Assembly: GCF_000485595.1 (NCBI RefSeq)
Contig: NW_014577696.1
Span: 74,931 to 138,930, forward strand
Length of the DNA stretch: 64,000 nucleotides
Reading direction: 5' to 3'
Source: Priapulus caudatus
Lineage: Eukaryota > Priapulida > Priapulimorpha > Priapulimorphida > Priapulidae
The translations under genes were made by a program, and so were the position numbers. The notes beneath the pieces were generated by a model that was not told where the DNA came from, did not search any database, and was given only the letters and a program-made list of their open reading frames with translations. Of this stretch, positions 1-14,000 are shown piece after piece. How positions within the stretch are numbered: the first letter of the stretch is position 1; each line of letters begins with the position of its first letter.

Positions 1-61
1 AATATATATATGAATCACTGCTACATTGCTTAAAATTCTTAATAACACAGCAAATATAAAC

Positions 62-187
62 CTTCGGCATTGTTTCTTGGCTTGAGCTTTTCCAGCACAG
101 CCTGTCCCTCCTTATCCAGATTCTCAATGGGAGCCTTCATGATCTTTTTCTTTGACAAATTATGATTCTCAATAGTCTTCTTAGCAC
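62..187 (-). CDS. TRIO: TRIO exon: first spectrin repeat, helix B/C
   Basis: This exon of about 126 nt encodes GAKKTIENHNLSKKKIMKAP, then IENLDKEGQAVLEKLKPRNNAE. Vertebrate TRIO has HSQLKKKVIKAPIEDLDLEGQKLL. The acceptor TTTTCAG is good. The 3' boundary is less certain: the donor used here is GTTTAT after GAAG, and the frame meets a stop soon after. The gene continues to the left of the window. Confidence 0.82.
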
Positions 188-3100
188 CTGAAAACAACAC
201 CGGGTTGTTACAGGTTAGTCATTCACAGCCTGTGTAGAACAGGTAAATTGTAAAATAATGAAAAAATGACCTGAAATTCAGCATGTAAAACCCACATGTC
301 CACCCCAGAACATATGAACTCCCGATTGGTGGATGATCAGACCTTATTGACCGGTCAGTCGTACAGATCTAGCCATTTTCCTTTATAGATGCTTGCTTAA
401 AACAGCTTCAAGGCAATGATGATAACAGCCAATTTACCCTTCTAAAAACAGACCTCAAACTTACATACACACGTATATATAAATGTATACACTACTAAAT
501 GCCCACGCACAGGCTCCACACACAATCATTATGTGCACGTGCATACACGCACAAAGGCTGAGAGGGTCTATGTCCCCCAGGGTACTATCGGAGGGTACCC
601 TGGTACTATCTAATATGCCGGACCGTACCTCGCCTACTCCACTAACGAGTCTAGGAAGTCGCCTACGCCTACTCCCTAACCCTAACCATATCAGATAGTT
701 ACCAGGGTACGTCCCCATATATCGAACCGTACCCAGGGTAGCCTCCGATAGTACCCTGGGGGACATAGACCCTATGAGCCGCACAAAGACACACATGCAC
801 ATACGCATAGGCACATGCACGCACGCACGCACGCACACACGCATAGGCACATGCACGCACGCACGCACGCACACACGCATAGGCACATGCACGCACGCAC
901 GCACGCACACACGCATAGGCAAATGCATGCACGCACGCATGCACGCACACACGCACGCACACACACCTGCGCGCACGCACACAAATACAGAATTACTGCA
1001 ACCCTACTCACACATACAGACCCATTAAAGTGCACAAAATGTCTATTACAAAGTACAGTAGTGCAGCTTACCATCTAATGTCTCTGATAGCTCACTGCTA
1101 CCTAGTTCACGCTTAAGCTGTTCGAGCTTGTCCAAAAGGTCCAAAGCTTTGCTAATAAAATCCTCCAACAGCTACAAATATTTCGATATAAACAAACACA
1201 TGACCAGCCATTCCATCTGTTAAAATACCATTTAGAAATAGATCAAATAGACTATCATTTTTACATTTTAAGAAAATTTAAAACCGACTCAAGACTCTAA
1301 ACCCACGTAATTCCAGCTATTAGAAAGCTGTCAATATAAATTACGCATTAAATGTAGCAGCAATTAACAACCAGTAAGTCTAAAACAACAATTCTTTATA
1401 GTTAAATTAGGTGTTCTTATAGTTAAATAAAATTTACATTCCACTTGGCTGCTAGAATACGATATGTTTCAGCTATTTCTTTCTTACCCTAACTACATAG
1501 CTGGCTGAGGTTTTTGCACATTTTGACCCTGTGAATACCACAGCATGAAAAACCTTACATCTATTTTTTGCTGGTTCAAATACTTTTCAGGGCAATTAGC
1601 CCACTTCATGCAGACGCCATACAATGTCACATTACTCTCTGACACAACGTATTAGCCAGCGAGCCATGCAGCCGTGATTCGCACGGTCAGTTTTGAAACT
1701 GCACGGCCAAAAAATGAAAAATATTTCTGGGAGAGGCCCCGTACCCCCTCTCATACTCCCCCCCCATGAATGCCTATGGCGTGGCTGAGACACACAAAAA
1801 TTGCACTCCCAAATGTTTTTTCTGCACTCCCACGTGACAATACTCATTCCTGGCTAATACCCTGCTCTGACAGTATAGATCTCCTTTAAAACATATGTTG
1901 TAGCCATATCCATGACGTAGCAAAAGACCATGTAGCTACATCAAAATGTATGCTATGCAATTCACTGAATGCGAAATAGCATGTCAAAGACTTTAAACAG
2001 TAAGATTATGCAATATAATATTGATATATAAATTCCGTTTGAAAAAAGTTTGCTAAAATATGAGGTCAGTATAGAGAGGAGATTAAAGCCAGTATCAACA
2101 GGAGAGAGAAAAACATAAAAGGAAGGATATAAAAATGCATTCAATGCAAAACAGATAGTATATGATACATCATACAGGATTTGAAACAGGGATTCCATAG
2201 AAAAGATGGGATGAGAAACACGGAGTGTCAGAGGAAGTGTGGAGGAGCTGGTATAATAAACAGGGGTTCAGCACAAAATGGGATGAGAAACAGGGAGTCA
2301 GTAAGAGAGATGAAATGGGTAGGAGGATCAGCTATAAAGAGAAGATTTTACTGGCTCAGAAGTTCAGCAGACAGATGAGATTGGTCATGGCAACAGCATA
2401 TTAGCTAGGAATGAGTATTATGGGAGTGCAGAAAAAATATTTGGGAGTGCAATTTTTGTGTGTGTCTCAGCCAAACCGCCGTGGGCGTTTACGGGGGGGG
2501 GGAGTATGAGAGGGGTTCACCCTTCTCATTGGGGGTACAAGGGGCCTCCCCCGGAATTTTTTTTAATTTTTAACATTTTTTATTTTTTTGGCCATGCAGT
2601 ATCCAAACTGACCGTGCAAATCACGGCTGCACGGCTTACTGGCATAATTACGTATGCCATGGCAATAATGACCAATAGAGATATCCATATTAGTGCCACA
2701 TGGCTTCATGGATTAATTCAAAAACTTACCAACTTCGCAACTGTATCCACTCCTCGTGGTCGTACTCGCTGACTTACCCTCGAAACTCGCACGTTGTTAG
2801 TTAGACTAGGATCAAATGATTTGGTAAACTTTCCACAAGATCATGCGTCGTCTGTGCGAAAAAAATGTAAACAAGGTGCAGATCGCCATTTCTCCACTGC
2901 TAGCGATGTTTTTGATGCACGTCAATGTTAATGGAGAGATAGACAGTGCGCAATTGAAAAGCAGGAAACAGTAAGCAACATATGCAATGTATGTCTCTCA
3001 ACAGCTGATTTCGTATCACACAACAGCATTACATGATTTTCAAATGGCACATTCTACTTCATCGTATATATATTTGGTTCGGTGATAACCACCTACAATA

Positions 3101-6100
3101 AATGGCGGCTAAATTTAGCTGCCCCTTTTAGAATTTCCACAATTATAGCTAGCCACATTCTTAGTACTCTGATAATAACAGTAGCTGATCTTGACAGTAG
3201 CGTATTAATAATAACCAAGCTCATACATGTTTTAAAATATATTTGGAGAGAATCTGCTCACATGATGAAAGTATGTCCACGTAGAATCATAAATGGCAAG
3301 TGTTGCCGTACCTTCAAAGATTTGTACTTGGCACTCCAATACTCGTTTTCTGCTTCTGCAAACAGTTTTGCTGGTTTTAATGATTGTATGCCATATGGAA
3401 TGTTGCCTGGGAAGCCACCCTGTGGCATTTAAACAATAGTAGTGAAAACACTAGTAGTAGTACTTCGGTAATAAGTATTTCCTTCAGAATATCAACAAAT
3501 GTATATCAATTCATTTTGTAGAATGAATATATGTGTTTGTTTAATTGCGTAAAACAACTAAGGATTATAGTCAGTAAGTGAACATGCACTTATTTTAATA
3601 TAATGAACGTGTCAATTACACTGCAGCCCTCACCACAAAAAAGAACACAAATGAGTGAGTGAGAAGAAGTCAGTTTAATTGAGCAACGCATCGACGTAGC
3701 ATATAGAAACGAAGAGTATATATGCGGAGAAGCTGCCGCATTATATACTCTGATAATTATATGTGCCAATTTTTTATGTGCAAAGTAATAGTTTGAGAGA
3801 TGTGAAAGTCTGAGTGTGGCGCGCAGTATGGTGCTACACCTAAATGATCGCCCATTTAAGTTTTTATAAAATATTCAGATGTAGGCACTGCCTAAAAGCC
3901 GGAGCTCGCCGATGTGTAAACGTGCTAAGATGAGGAGAATACGCTTATTCCACGTAGCTGCGCTCAGTATACCACGTGACAATGGCGTTTCCCCTGCTCA
4001 TAACACAAACTTTTGCTCAAAGTATTAATTGTTGCATGATATGTGTTTACTTCGTATTGAGTTTTTTCTAGTGCGTGATAGGCACACGGTTGCCATGCTG
4101 TATATCGAATAATAATTTTATTAACCAACTGAAATCACAATTGTGACGCCGTTAAGATGGCCGCATACCCGCTTTTGAATGTTTCTTAGCGATGCGTCGT
4201 TCAAAATAAATGAGGTTATGCTGCGTTCCGACACGTTTTGTAAAACTCTTTACTTCTAATGTAGACTGTTTATGCGGCAGGGGAGGAGAGATACCATATT
4301 TTGCATTAAAGATATTGTCAATGAAATCTTGTAAAAACGAACTCAGACGAGATGTGACACGCGACTGTTTATCTGCGCTGTCTATATATAATTGCTAGTT
4401 TTAATTGCCAAAAGCCTACTTAATTTGCCTTTAAAAAAAAAAAATTTAAAAAAATTTTTTAATATATCAAAAACCACCGCCAGACCCCTGCTTATTCATT
4501 CAATACCAAAAATAAGCAAAATCCACTTGAACCTGAATGTGACTAATGCAAATTCCCATTTTTCCAATAAAATTCCGTGCTTGAAAGTACGTCGACTGCT
4601 GCTCCAAAAAAAATAGGACGCTTCAAATAGGAGCATAGCCCGTAATCAACTCATACCCAAATTTCAAACATGTGGGTCAAACGTCGCTGCAGTTATCGTG
4701 TGACCGTAGCCAAATGTTGACGGTAAGACGGCGAACGACGGACGGACGTACGACGACCCATGGCAATAGCTCAGCTTGACGATGTCAAGGTGAGCTAAAA
4801 ATCACATTTATAGGTATTCATCGTTTGTTAAATATGTACTTATTTACTTGAACATGAAATTACTTCAAATTTTTAAAACAATTAGGGTAACCTTCAATAG
4901 GTATACATTTACATACTTCAAACGCTATTCGTTAATGTGCAGTATAAAGATTAAAACCAGCACTTTGTCTAGAGCACAGCATGTTTACATACCTGTAGCA
5001 CCTTTAGTAGAGGTTTGACACTGTCCCACTTGGAACCTCGCATGTCTATGATGACAATGAATCCAAGTTCCTTTACTTCCTCACTATAGCAAAATAGCCA
5101 AAGTTAATTTATTACCCATGTGATGGCTTTTATACAAGGATCACTCCTTACAGAAACCCACATTTCAAATCTCATTTCACTTTTTTTTCTTCAAATTTGA
5201 CTGTTATTTCATTACACCAAGATAGCTGGAGATATACATAACAGTTGAGAATACACATCCATTCAACTGACAGTATGCCGACGCAGCCATGCATTGTGCA
5301 TAAAACCTATGTACGACATGTGTTATAGCCTATTACATTTACAGCAGATGCATGCATATCAAAGGTAGCAATAATATATAATGGCAAAGGTCGGGTAACT
5401 CTAACATCTAGTTTTGTACGACATTCAGGTCATGATAACTGAGTAACAGTTACATGACAGCATCACACATGCATATATACGTTGCATATATATACCATGG
5501 CACGCTGGCTAAATACGTCATCAGCTTTCGCAGATCATCCGGTTTGAACCGTTCAGGATGACTTCTACCGGGAAATGTCAGGATAGGAGCTCCTCTTCCA
5601 TCTCGTCCACCTGTGAAAATTGGCAAACAGGCCATGGAAATGCAGATTTTTTCGCACCAGCCCATAGGGCTGGTAACAGCAGTTTTTTTACCAGCCCTCA
5701 CAAATTTTGTATATCACTGACTCTTGCTTGTCCGAAAATTTTTGTAGTGTGCGGCATCGCATAGTAGCTGTTGAACAGACTATAAATAGTATAATGCAGA
5801 TCATGAATAATGTCCGAAGTGTTTTTGTCAATGCCATGTTTCACGCTTGCATTATCAATTTCAAATTTATAAAATGTTGATAAATTACAGTGTGATATAC
5901 TTCCGGTAAAACAGTAATGTAGGCTATTTTGCTCATTAATGCTATAAATAATGAAAGTGTCAATGACACTGTATTAGCTCACCTTATATGTATGTATATA
6001 TAACCTTATATATACCTTATATGTGTGTATGTAGCTCACCTTACGTGTGTGTATGTGTGTATACCTTATATATATACCTTATATGTGTGTATGTAGCTCA

Positions 6101-9100
6101 CCTTGGGTGTGATGAAGAGGGAAGGGGGAGGGGGATATATAAAGCAAGAGTATATATGGGAGAACTCCCATTATATAAATTTTTTTGGCCATGCAGTATC
6201 CAAACTGACCGTGCAAATCACGGCTGCATGGCTTACTGGCTAATACGTTGCATGGCAATAATGACCAATAGAGATATCCATATTAGTGCACTATAGGCTT
6301 CATGGATTATCAAAACTTACCAATCGCAACTGTATCCACTCTTCGTGGTCGTACTCCTGACTACCCTCGAACTCGGTTGTTAGTTGACTAGGATCAATGA
6401 TTTTGGTAAGACTTTCCACAGAGATCATGCTCGTCTGTGCGAAAATGTAAACCAGATGTGAGATCGCCATTTCTCCACTGCTAGCTGATGTTTGATGCAC
6501 GTCAAATGTTAAATGGAGAGATAGACAGTCGCAATTGAAAAGCAGGAACAGTAAGCAACATATGCATGTATGTTCTCTCACAGTCTGATTCGTATCACAC
6601 AACATGCATTACATGATTCAAATGGCACATTTCTACTTCATCTATTTATATATTGGTTCTGATAACACCTACAATAAATGGGGCTAAATTTAGCTGCCCC
6701 TTTTAGAATTTCCACAATATAGCTAGCCACATTCTTATTACTCTGATAATAACAGTAGCTGATCTTGACAGTAGGTATTAATATAACCAAGGCATTCATA
6801 CATGTTTAAAATGTATTTGGCAGAATCTGTCACATGATGAAAGTATGTCCACTAGAATCATAAATGGGCAAGGTTGCCTACCTCAAATTTGTACTTGGCA
6901 CTCCCAATACTCGTTTTCTGCTTCTGCCAAAAGTTTTCTGGTTTAATGATGTATGCCATATGAATGTTGCCTGGGAAGCACTCCTGTGGATTTAAACAAT
7001 AGTAGTGAAAACACTAGTAGTATAGTACTTCGGTAATAATGTATTTCCTTCAAATATCATAAAATTATATCATTCTTTTGTAAATGAATATATGTGTTTG
7101 TTTTAATTGGTAAAACAATAAGGATTATAGTCAGTAAGTGAACATGCACTTATTTTTAATATAATGAAAGTGTCAATGACACTGCAGCTCACCACAAAAA
7201 AGAACACAAATGAGTGAGTGAGAAGAAGTCAGTTTTAATTGAGCAACCATCGACGTACATTATAGAAACGAAGAGTATATATGGGAGAACTCCCATTATA
7301 TACTCTTGATAATTATATGTGCAATTTTTTATGTGCAAATAAATGTTTGAGATGTGAAAGTCTGAGATGTGGGCGAGTGATGGTGCTACACCTAAATGAT
7401 CGCCATTTAACGTTTTTATAATATTCAGATTTAGGCACTGCCTAAAAGCGGAGCTCCCGATGTGTAACGTGTAAGATTGAGAGAATACGCTTATTCCACG
7501 TAGCTGCTATATACCACGTGACAATGGCGTTTCCCTGCTCATAACACAACTTTTGTCAAAGATTAATTGGTTGCATGGAAGTGTTTACTTCGTATGAGTT
7601 TTTCTAGGCGATAGCACACGGTTGCCATCTGTATATCGCAATAATAATTTATAAACCAAACTGAATCACAATTTGTGACGGTAGATGGCGCTATACCCGC
7701 TTTGATGTTTCTTAGCGATGGCGTTCAAAATAAATAGGTTATGCTGCGTTCCGACACGTTTTGTAAAACTTTACTCTAATGTAGACGTTTTATCGGCAGG
7801 GTGGAGAGGAAATACCAATTTTGCATTAAAGATATTGTCAATGAAATCTTGTAAAACGAACCAGACGAGTGTGACACCGCACTGTTATCTGCGTGTCTAT
7901 ATAATATGCTATATAATTGCCAAAGCCTACTTAATTTGCTTTTTTTTAAATATCAAAACCCCTAGCCCTTATTCATTCACATACCAAAAATAAGCAAAAT
8001 CCATTGAACCTGAAGTGACTAATGGAAATTCCCATTTTTGCCAAAAAATTCCCGTGGCTTGAAAGTACGTCGACTGGCGTGCTCCAAAATAGGACGTTCA
8101 ATATGGGAGCATAGCAGTAATAACTATACCCAATTTCAAACATGTGGGTCAAACGGTTCCTGAGTTATCGTTGACCGTAGCCCAAATGTTGACGGAAGAC
8201 GGACGACGACGGACGACGTACGACGACCCATGCAATAGCTCAGCTTGACGATGTCAAGGTGAGCTAAAAATCACATTTATAGGTATTCATATATGTACTT
8301 ATTTACTTGAACATGAAATTACTTCAAATTTTTAAAACAATTAGGGGTAACCTTCAATAGGTATACAGTTTACATACTTCAAACGCTATTCTTAATGTGC
8401 AGTACTAAAGATTAAAACCTGCACTTTGTCTAGAGCACAGCATGTTTACATACCTGTAGCACCTTTAGTAGAGTTTGACACTGTCCCACTGGAACCTCGC
8501 ATGTCTATGATGACAATGAATCCAAGTTCCTTTACTTCCTCACTATAGCAAAATAGCCAAAGTTAATTATTACCCATGTGATGGCTTTTATACAAGGATC
8601 ACTCCTTACAGAAAACCACAATTTCAATCTCATTTCACTTTTTTTTCTTCAAATTTGACTGTTATTTCATTACACCAGATAGCTGGAGATATACATAACA
8701 GTCGAGAATTACACATCCATTCAACTGCACAGTATCGACGCAGCCATGCATTGTGCATAAAACCTATGTACGACATATGTTATAGCCTATTACATTTACA
8801 GCAGATGCCATGCATATCAAAGGTAGCAATAATATATAATGGCAAAGGTCGGTACTCTTAACATCTAGTTTTGTACGACATTCAGGCATGATAACTAGAG
8901 TAACAGCTTACATGACAGATCACACATGCATATATACGTTGCATATATATACCATGGCACGCTGGCTAATACGTATCAGCTTTCGCAGTCATCCGGTTTG
9001 AACCGTTCAGATGACTGTCTACCGCGGAAATGTCAGGATAGGCAGCTCCTGTTCCATTCGTCCACCTGTGAAAATGGCAAACAAGGCATGGAAATGCAGA

Positions 9101-11003
9101 TTTTTCGCACCAGCCCATAGGGCTCGTAACAGCCAGTTTTTTACCAGCCCTCACAAATTTTGTACATCACTGACTCTTGCTTGTCCGAAAATTTTTGTAG
9201 TTGTGCGGCATCGCATAGTAGCTGTTGAAACAAGACATATAAATAGTATAATGCAGCATCATGAATAATGCTCGAAGTGTTTTTGTCAATGCCATGTTCA
9301 CGCTTGCATTATCAATTTCAAATTTAATAAAATGTTGATACAATTACAGTGTGATATACTTACAGGTAAAACAGTAATGTAGGCTATTTTGCTCATTAAT
9401 GCGTATAATAATGAAAGGTGTCAATGACACTGTATTAGCTCACCTTAATATGCTAGTATATATAACCTCCATATATATACCTATATGTGTGTATGTAGCT
9501 CACCTTACGTGTGTGTATGTGTGTATACCTTATATATACCTTTATAGGTGTGTATGTAGCTCACCTTGGGCGCCTGTGATGAAGAGGGAGGGGGAGGGGG
9601 ATATATAAGCAAGAGTATATATGGAGAACTCCCATTATATAGCATATCTCCCATTATACACTCTTGATAATGATATATGCAAAAGTTTTGATGCGAAAAT
9701 AAATGTTTCAGAACGGAATCTGAAATCTTGATGAGAGATGGTGCTATGCCTAAATGATCGCCCTTTTGGTTTTTGAAATTCGCGCAAATAAAAACATAAA
9801 ATATTCCAGTCAAATTACTGTAACGAAGAATCTAAAACACAATATTACACGTTATATATATATAGGATGATTGTAAGTTGTTAACCAGTTAGACGAAATA
9901 AACGTAATAGGACGTTGTCATCTCTCCATAGGAGTAACAACTGTTTTGGGCTAGCCTTACACATTCATATACCAAAATTTAACAAAATCGAATGAATGTA
10001 GATGGCATTTTCATTTTTGCAAAAAGTAGACGCTGTGCCTCAAAAGTAGGTCGACTGGCGTGCTCCAAAATAGGACGTTCAATCTCTCCCATAAGAGTAA
10101 CAACTGCTATGCAATTTGAGTTATCGTGACCGTAGGCAGACACTGAAATGCATAGTGAAATTGCTAAAATCTACCTAATTTGCATAATTTCACAAAAAAT
10201 ATCAAAACCCGTGTGATATGTGTTGGGCCAGTCCTTATTCATTCACATACAGAAATGAGCAAAATCGTTGAACCTGTTTGACTATACGGCCATTTCCATT
10301 TTTCGCAAAAAGTGGAAGTCGCTCGAAAGTAGAGTAGGTCGACGTGCATGCCTCAAAAGAGCACGTTAAAACCTCTCCCCATAGGAGCTAACGTATTATA
10401 TTGCAATTTGAGAACAATGTGGAGGTCAAAATCGGGATTCTTGGGTTATCGGACCGTAGCCAAATGGTGAACGAACGGACGGTCACGAACGGACCGACGG
10501 GACGTACCGACAACTCATGGCAAATAGCTCATCTTGAACGCGAATGTCAAGGCGAGCTAAGAAAGGATAGGTTACCTCGACTCAACACTCATCTCTGAAC
10601 TACTAGGTCGGAGGCCGGTGATTTGCCAATGTTACTGACCCTCCAAATAATTGCCGCCAGTATGCCGTGGGACGGTGTAATTCGCACCCTGGCCAAATAT
10701 ACATCCAGACTCTGTTCAAGTAATTCTGAAACCTTAACAACTAGCAATTATATTTTCATGATCTTTGCTATTTTGTATTCCTACTTCATTACAACTGATA
10801 CTGTGAGTGACATTGAGTTGGTGATGGTATAGTATAAAACTAGTGGTGGATCATGCCGAATTTAAGAATTGGACGCGGGTGTCAGTGCATACAAGGTACT
10901 AAAGCAGAGAAAGAGAACTAGATCTATGCTTCAAAGAATATGCAAACACCATGATATGATTGCTGTCCTACAAGTTTTTGATATTGAGTATAATATGTAC
11001 ATT

Positions 11004-11043
<40 letters not shown>

Positions 11044-14000
11044 TTGGATAGTATGAAATTTACTATCATTCTCAAGCAACCCAATAAATAGCACTGCACG
11101 AAAGAGGATTGAATATCTGCCATGACCCAATCAGAAGCACATAAACATAACAAGAGCCGCAGAGCGTCTGGGCTCATCTGAGGTCTGTTGCTACGGTTAT
11201 AAAACATAAACATTTAAAGTCGTGTGTCTAGTGAACCTTTGGTTAGGCGCGAGGAGATGCAGATACGCAGTTGGCGTACACATCATTTCGGCAACCTTCT
11301 GCATTCTGCATACCTCCCAAATCCCATTGGTTGATACAAATCGCGTGCCTGAAACTACTGTTTTATAGTGCATTGTGACCCTAAACCTAACCCTAACCCT
11401 ATTTATTTTTTTAATTAATTGTTGTAAAAATTATTTGTTGTTATTAAATTGTTGTAAATAAATCATGTAAATATTTGCGTTAATTGGAAAAAAATAGCTA
11501 AATGGTTAAAGATAGAAAAATACAGAAAACAGGTAAATAATAAAAAATCAGATGGGATTTGATCCAACGACCTTGGAGCCGTGGCGCCTGTGCTTTAGGC
11601 ATTCGGCTATCCAGGCTTATTAGGTTTCTAGATTATGGATGTGCCATGAATATGACAACACTGTGACGTCATTGAGGCAGTTCAGGAACCCATGTTTAAC
11701 CCTACGCTTGAGGGTCAAAAGGTTATCAGACACTTACTCTTCGCACGTCAGTGGAAAGCACATTTCATGGTCCTTTCAATAAAGTGATAAAAATGGTAGG
11801 TCAGCGCTGAAGCAAAAAAGTTTTTGACTCTGTCCATTAGGCCGTGTCCTCAGAAAATGTCTGATATCTGACCTTTCCCCCACTGCCCTTTGACCTGTGA
11901 CCTCCAATTTCGCACTGGTGATGGGTTTCTTGCCCATCACACTATACATCGAATATTAAGAGCATAGGTCAAGCCGTTAAGATTTGTGCCGCAATTCCGT
12001 ATTTCCCCCTATACCTTAAGTTAAGGGGGAAATATTCCCCCTCCGTTTACACATCTTGACCTTTGACCCTTGACCCTCAAATTTGTCATCCTGAGTCCTT
12101 TTCACGATCCCCCCCGACGTCCCTAATATCCTGACCATACGTCAAGCGGTTAAGATTTGTGCCCAACTGTTGACGCACGGACGAACGAACGGCCGGACGC
12201 ACGCACGATCATGCGATTCTACAAGCTGCATCTGACTACGTCAGATGAGCTAAAAACACTAAAGGCCCGCTTATGTCGGCCTACGATTTGACTATCGGCG
12301 ACTACTTTATCGCCGATTAGCAGCGTAGCAACACTCATGTCAACTTGAAGTGACTACGCTGCACATTGCCGATCAGATCGTAGCGTTCCTGCCTGAAACG
12401 TAGACGGGTTCGCGGCCCCAGTATTTGTACTAGCACAAGCAGTTCTTTAGCACAAACAGAGCAAGCTTGACGCCGGGACCAGTCTACATAAAACGAGTCA
12501 CATACGTGACCAACAAAATGGCGCTTACCAGTAAACATCATGTAACTTCGTAAATCTATCTTCAATTTTCTGAACATCGTTATCATCATGTGCAGAAATA
12601 TTTTTCATGTGATATACGGAAAACTTAATATATACTTGAGAAAGGGTTTGTGCAATAATCCCTCCTTGTAAACTGCTGACGGCGTGCTGTGTAGGCTGCC
12701 ATTTTATTAATCACGTGACTTTTGATAATTATGTGACTCGGTACGCTGCGGTGATTGGCTGCCACTCACGATTTGTCGCCGACAGCCGCATAGAAATAGA
12801 ACATGTTCTATTCCTGCGATCGCAGTCGGCGACCGTATTTTCGATCGTAAGAGAACTCATGTCGAGTTTGGTCGCCGATGTTTTTATCGGCGATCTGGCC
12901 AGTTTTTGACGTACGATATTCAAATCTTGTCGGCGACTAGGTCGTAAGGCCGATATAAGCCGGCCTTAACACAGCATAAACATAAATGTGTAGAGAGGGT
13001 GAGGGGGAAGGGGAAACTAAGGGGGTCCGGGGGGCGTGTTTTTTTACCGTAATGCGTAAAATCGCCACCACACCATAGACGGTATTTGGGGTACTTGTAT
13101 ATAAGACAGCCGAGTCGGTTTACAGTTAGTGTTAGGGTTTTGGGCAGGTTGGCTGTTTGTAGTTGTGTGTGCTCTGCAGTTCATGCGTAGTGTAGGGCGT
13201 TTATGCACACGCGTCCGGGCCGCGAAATTTTGTTTCCCACTGCAGTTCCGGACCCTAACCCTAACCCTAATTAAATTTAATTAACACTAATAAATTTAAT
13301 TTAATAAAAAAATGTAAATAAATCATGTAAATATTTGCGTTAATTGGAAAACAATAGTTAAATGGATAAAGATAGAAAAATACAGAAAACAGGAAAATAA
13401 TTAAAAAACATACGGGATTCGAACCAACGACCGTTGAGACGTAACGCCGGCGCGCTACCTGCTCGGCTATACAGGATTATTGAAAATCACACATGACATA
13501 TGCTAAATAAGAGCGAAGTCGACTGAATGGAGTGCGCTGATTGGCTGTGGAAAGATTGGGGTCCGGAACTCAAGTGGGAAAAATAATTTCGCGTCCGGGA
13601 ACCGGTGGCCTGGTCGAATGGGAATTCTTGACGATCGATTCCCGCGCTGTCAAACTTTTATTGTGGTCGAATTTAATCGGGGCAGAGGTAATTTAAACGG
13701 GGCGCAATGATTGAAATGTGGGAGTTTTCCCAAACGGGGCGGGCGTGCCCGGTTTGCGCAACGTAGGGAGGGGCCTGGCAGACAGGGTACTGGTCGGAGA
13801 TGTGTCACGAGAGCAAGAAGCGTGTGATGGTAGTGATGACAAATATAAACAAATCTACTTTTAAATACAAATTGGCATGCACACTGGTAAAAATAATGAT
13901 GTGTGATTGTTCTAATGCATGTTAACCTTACTGTATACACTTGGTGTTATGCAAGGAGTAACGATGAGTATCAGAACAGTCAACAAATTATGAGAACGGT

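Larger units (their letters stand above)
2585..9655. repeat. Tandem duplication of a ~3.5-kb TRIO segment
   Basis: Unit 1 (about 2585-6178) and unit 2 (about 6178-9655) align end to end. Both start at GGCCATGCAGTATCCAAACT and run through two exons, an R2 element, two more exons and a GTGTGTATGTAGCTCACC-rich stretch ending at the short hairpin near 6148/9613. The differences are dominated by single-base insertions and deletions in introns and exons alike. Exons near the junction (5.0-7.0 kb) are intact and those distal to it are broken. It may be a real tandem duplication, two haplotypes joined in series, or a poorly polished contig segment. Confidence 0.88.

Noticed and set aside
461-1078. 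Several 70-173-codon frames on both strands rich in Cys/Val/Arg or His/Thr
   Set aside because: They are translations of a GCAC/CA minisatellite; both strands are equally open, and no real motif is present.
2585-9655. CRISPR-like or regular short repeat array
   Set aside because: The repetition is two long units, not short spaced repeats, and the DNA is clearly from an animal.
11379-11400. Interstitial telomere repeat as a sign of chromosome-end fusion
   Set aside because: Only two or three units, and always at the end of the SINE, so it is a mobile-element tail rather than a fusion point.
13415-13469. Possible functional tRNA gene
   Set aside because: The A and B boxes are good, but the same body and TTAGGG tail occur in three other copies, so it is a SINE.
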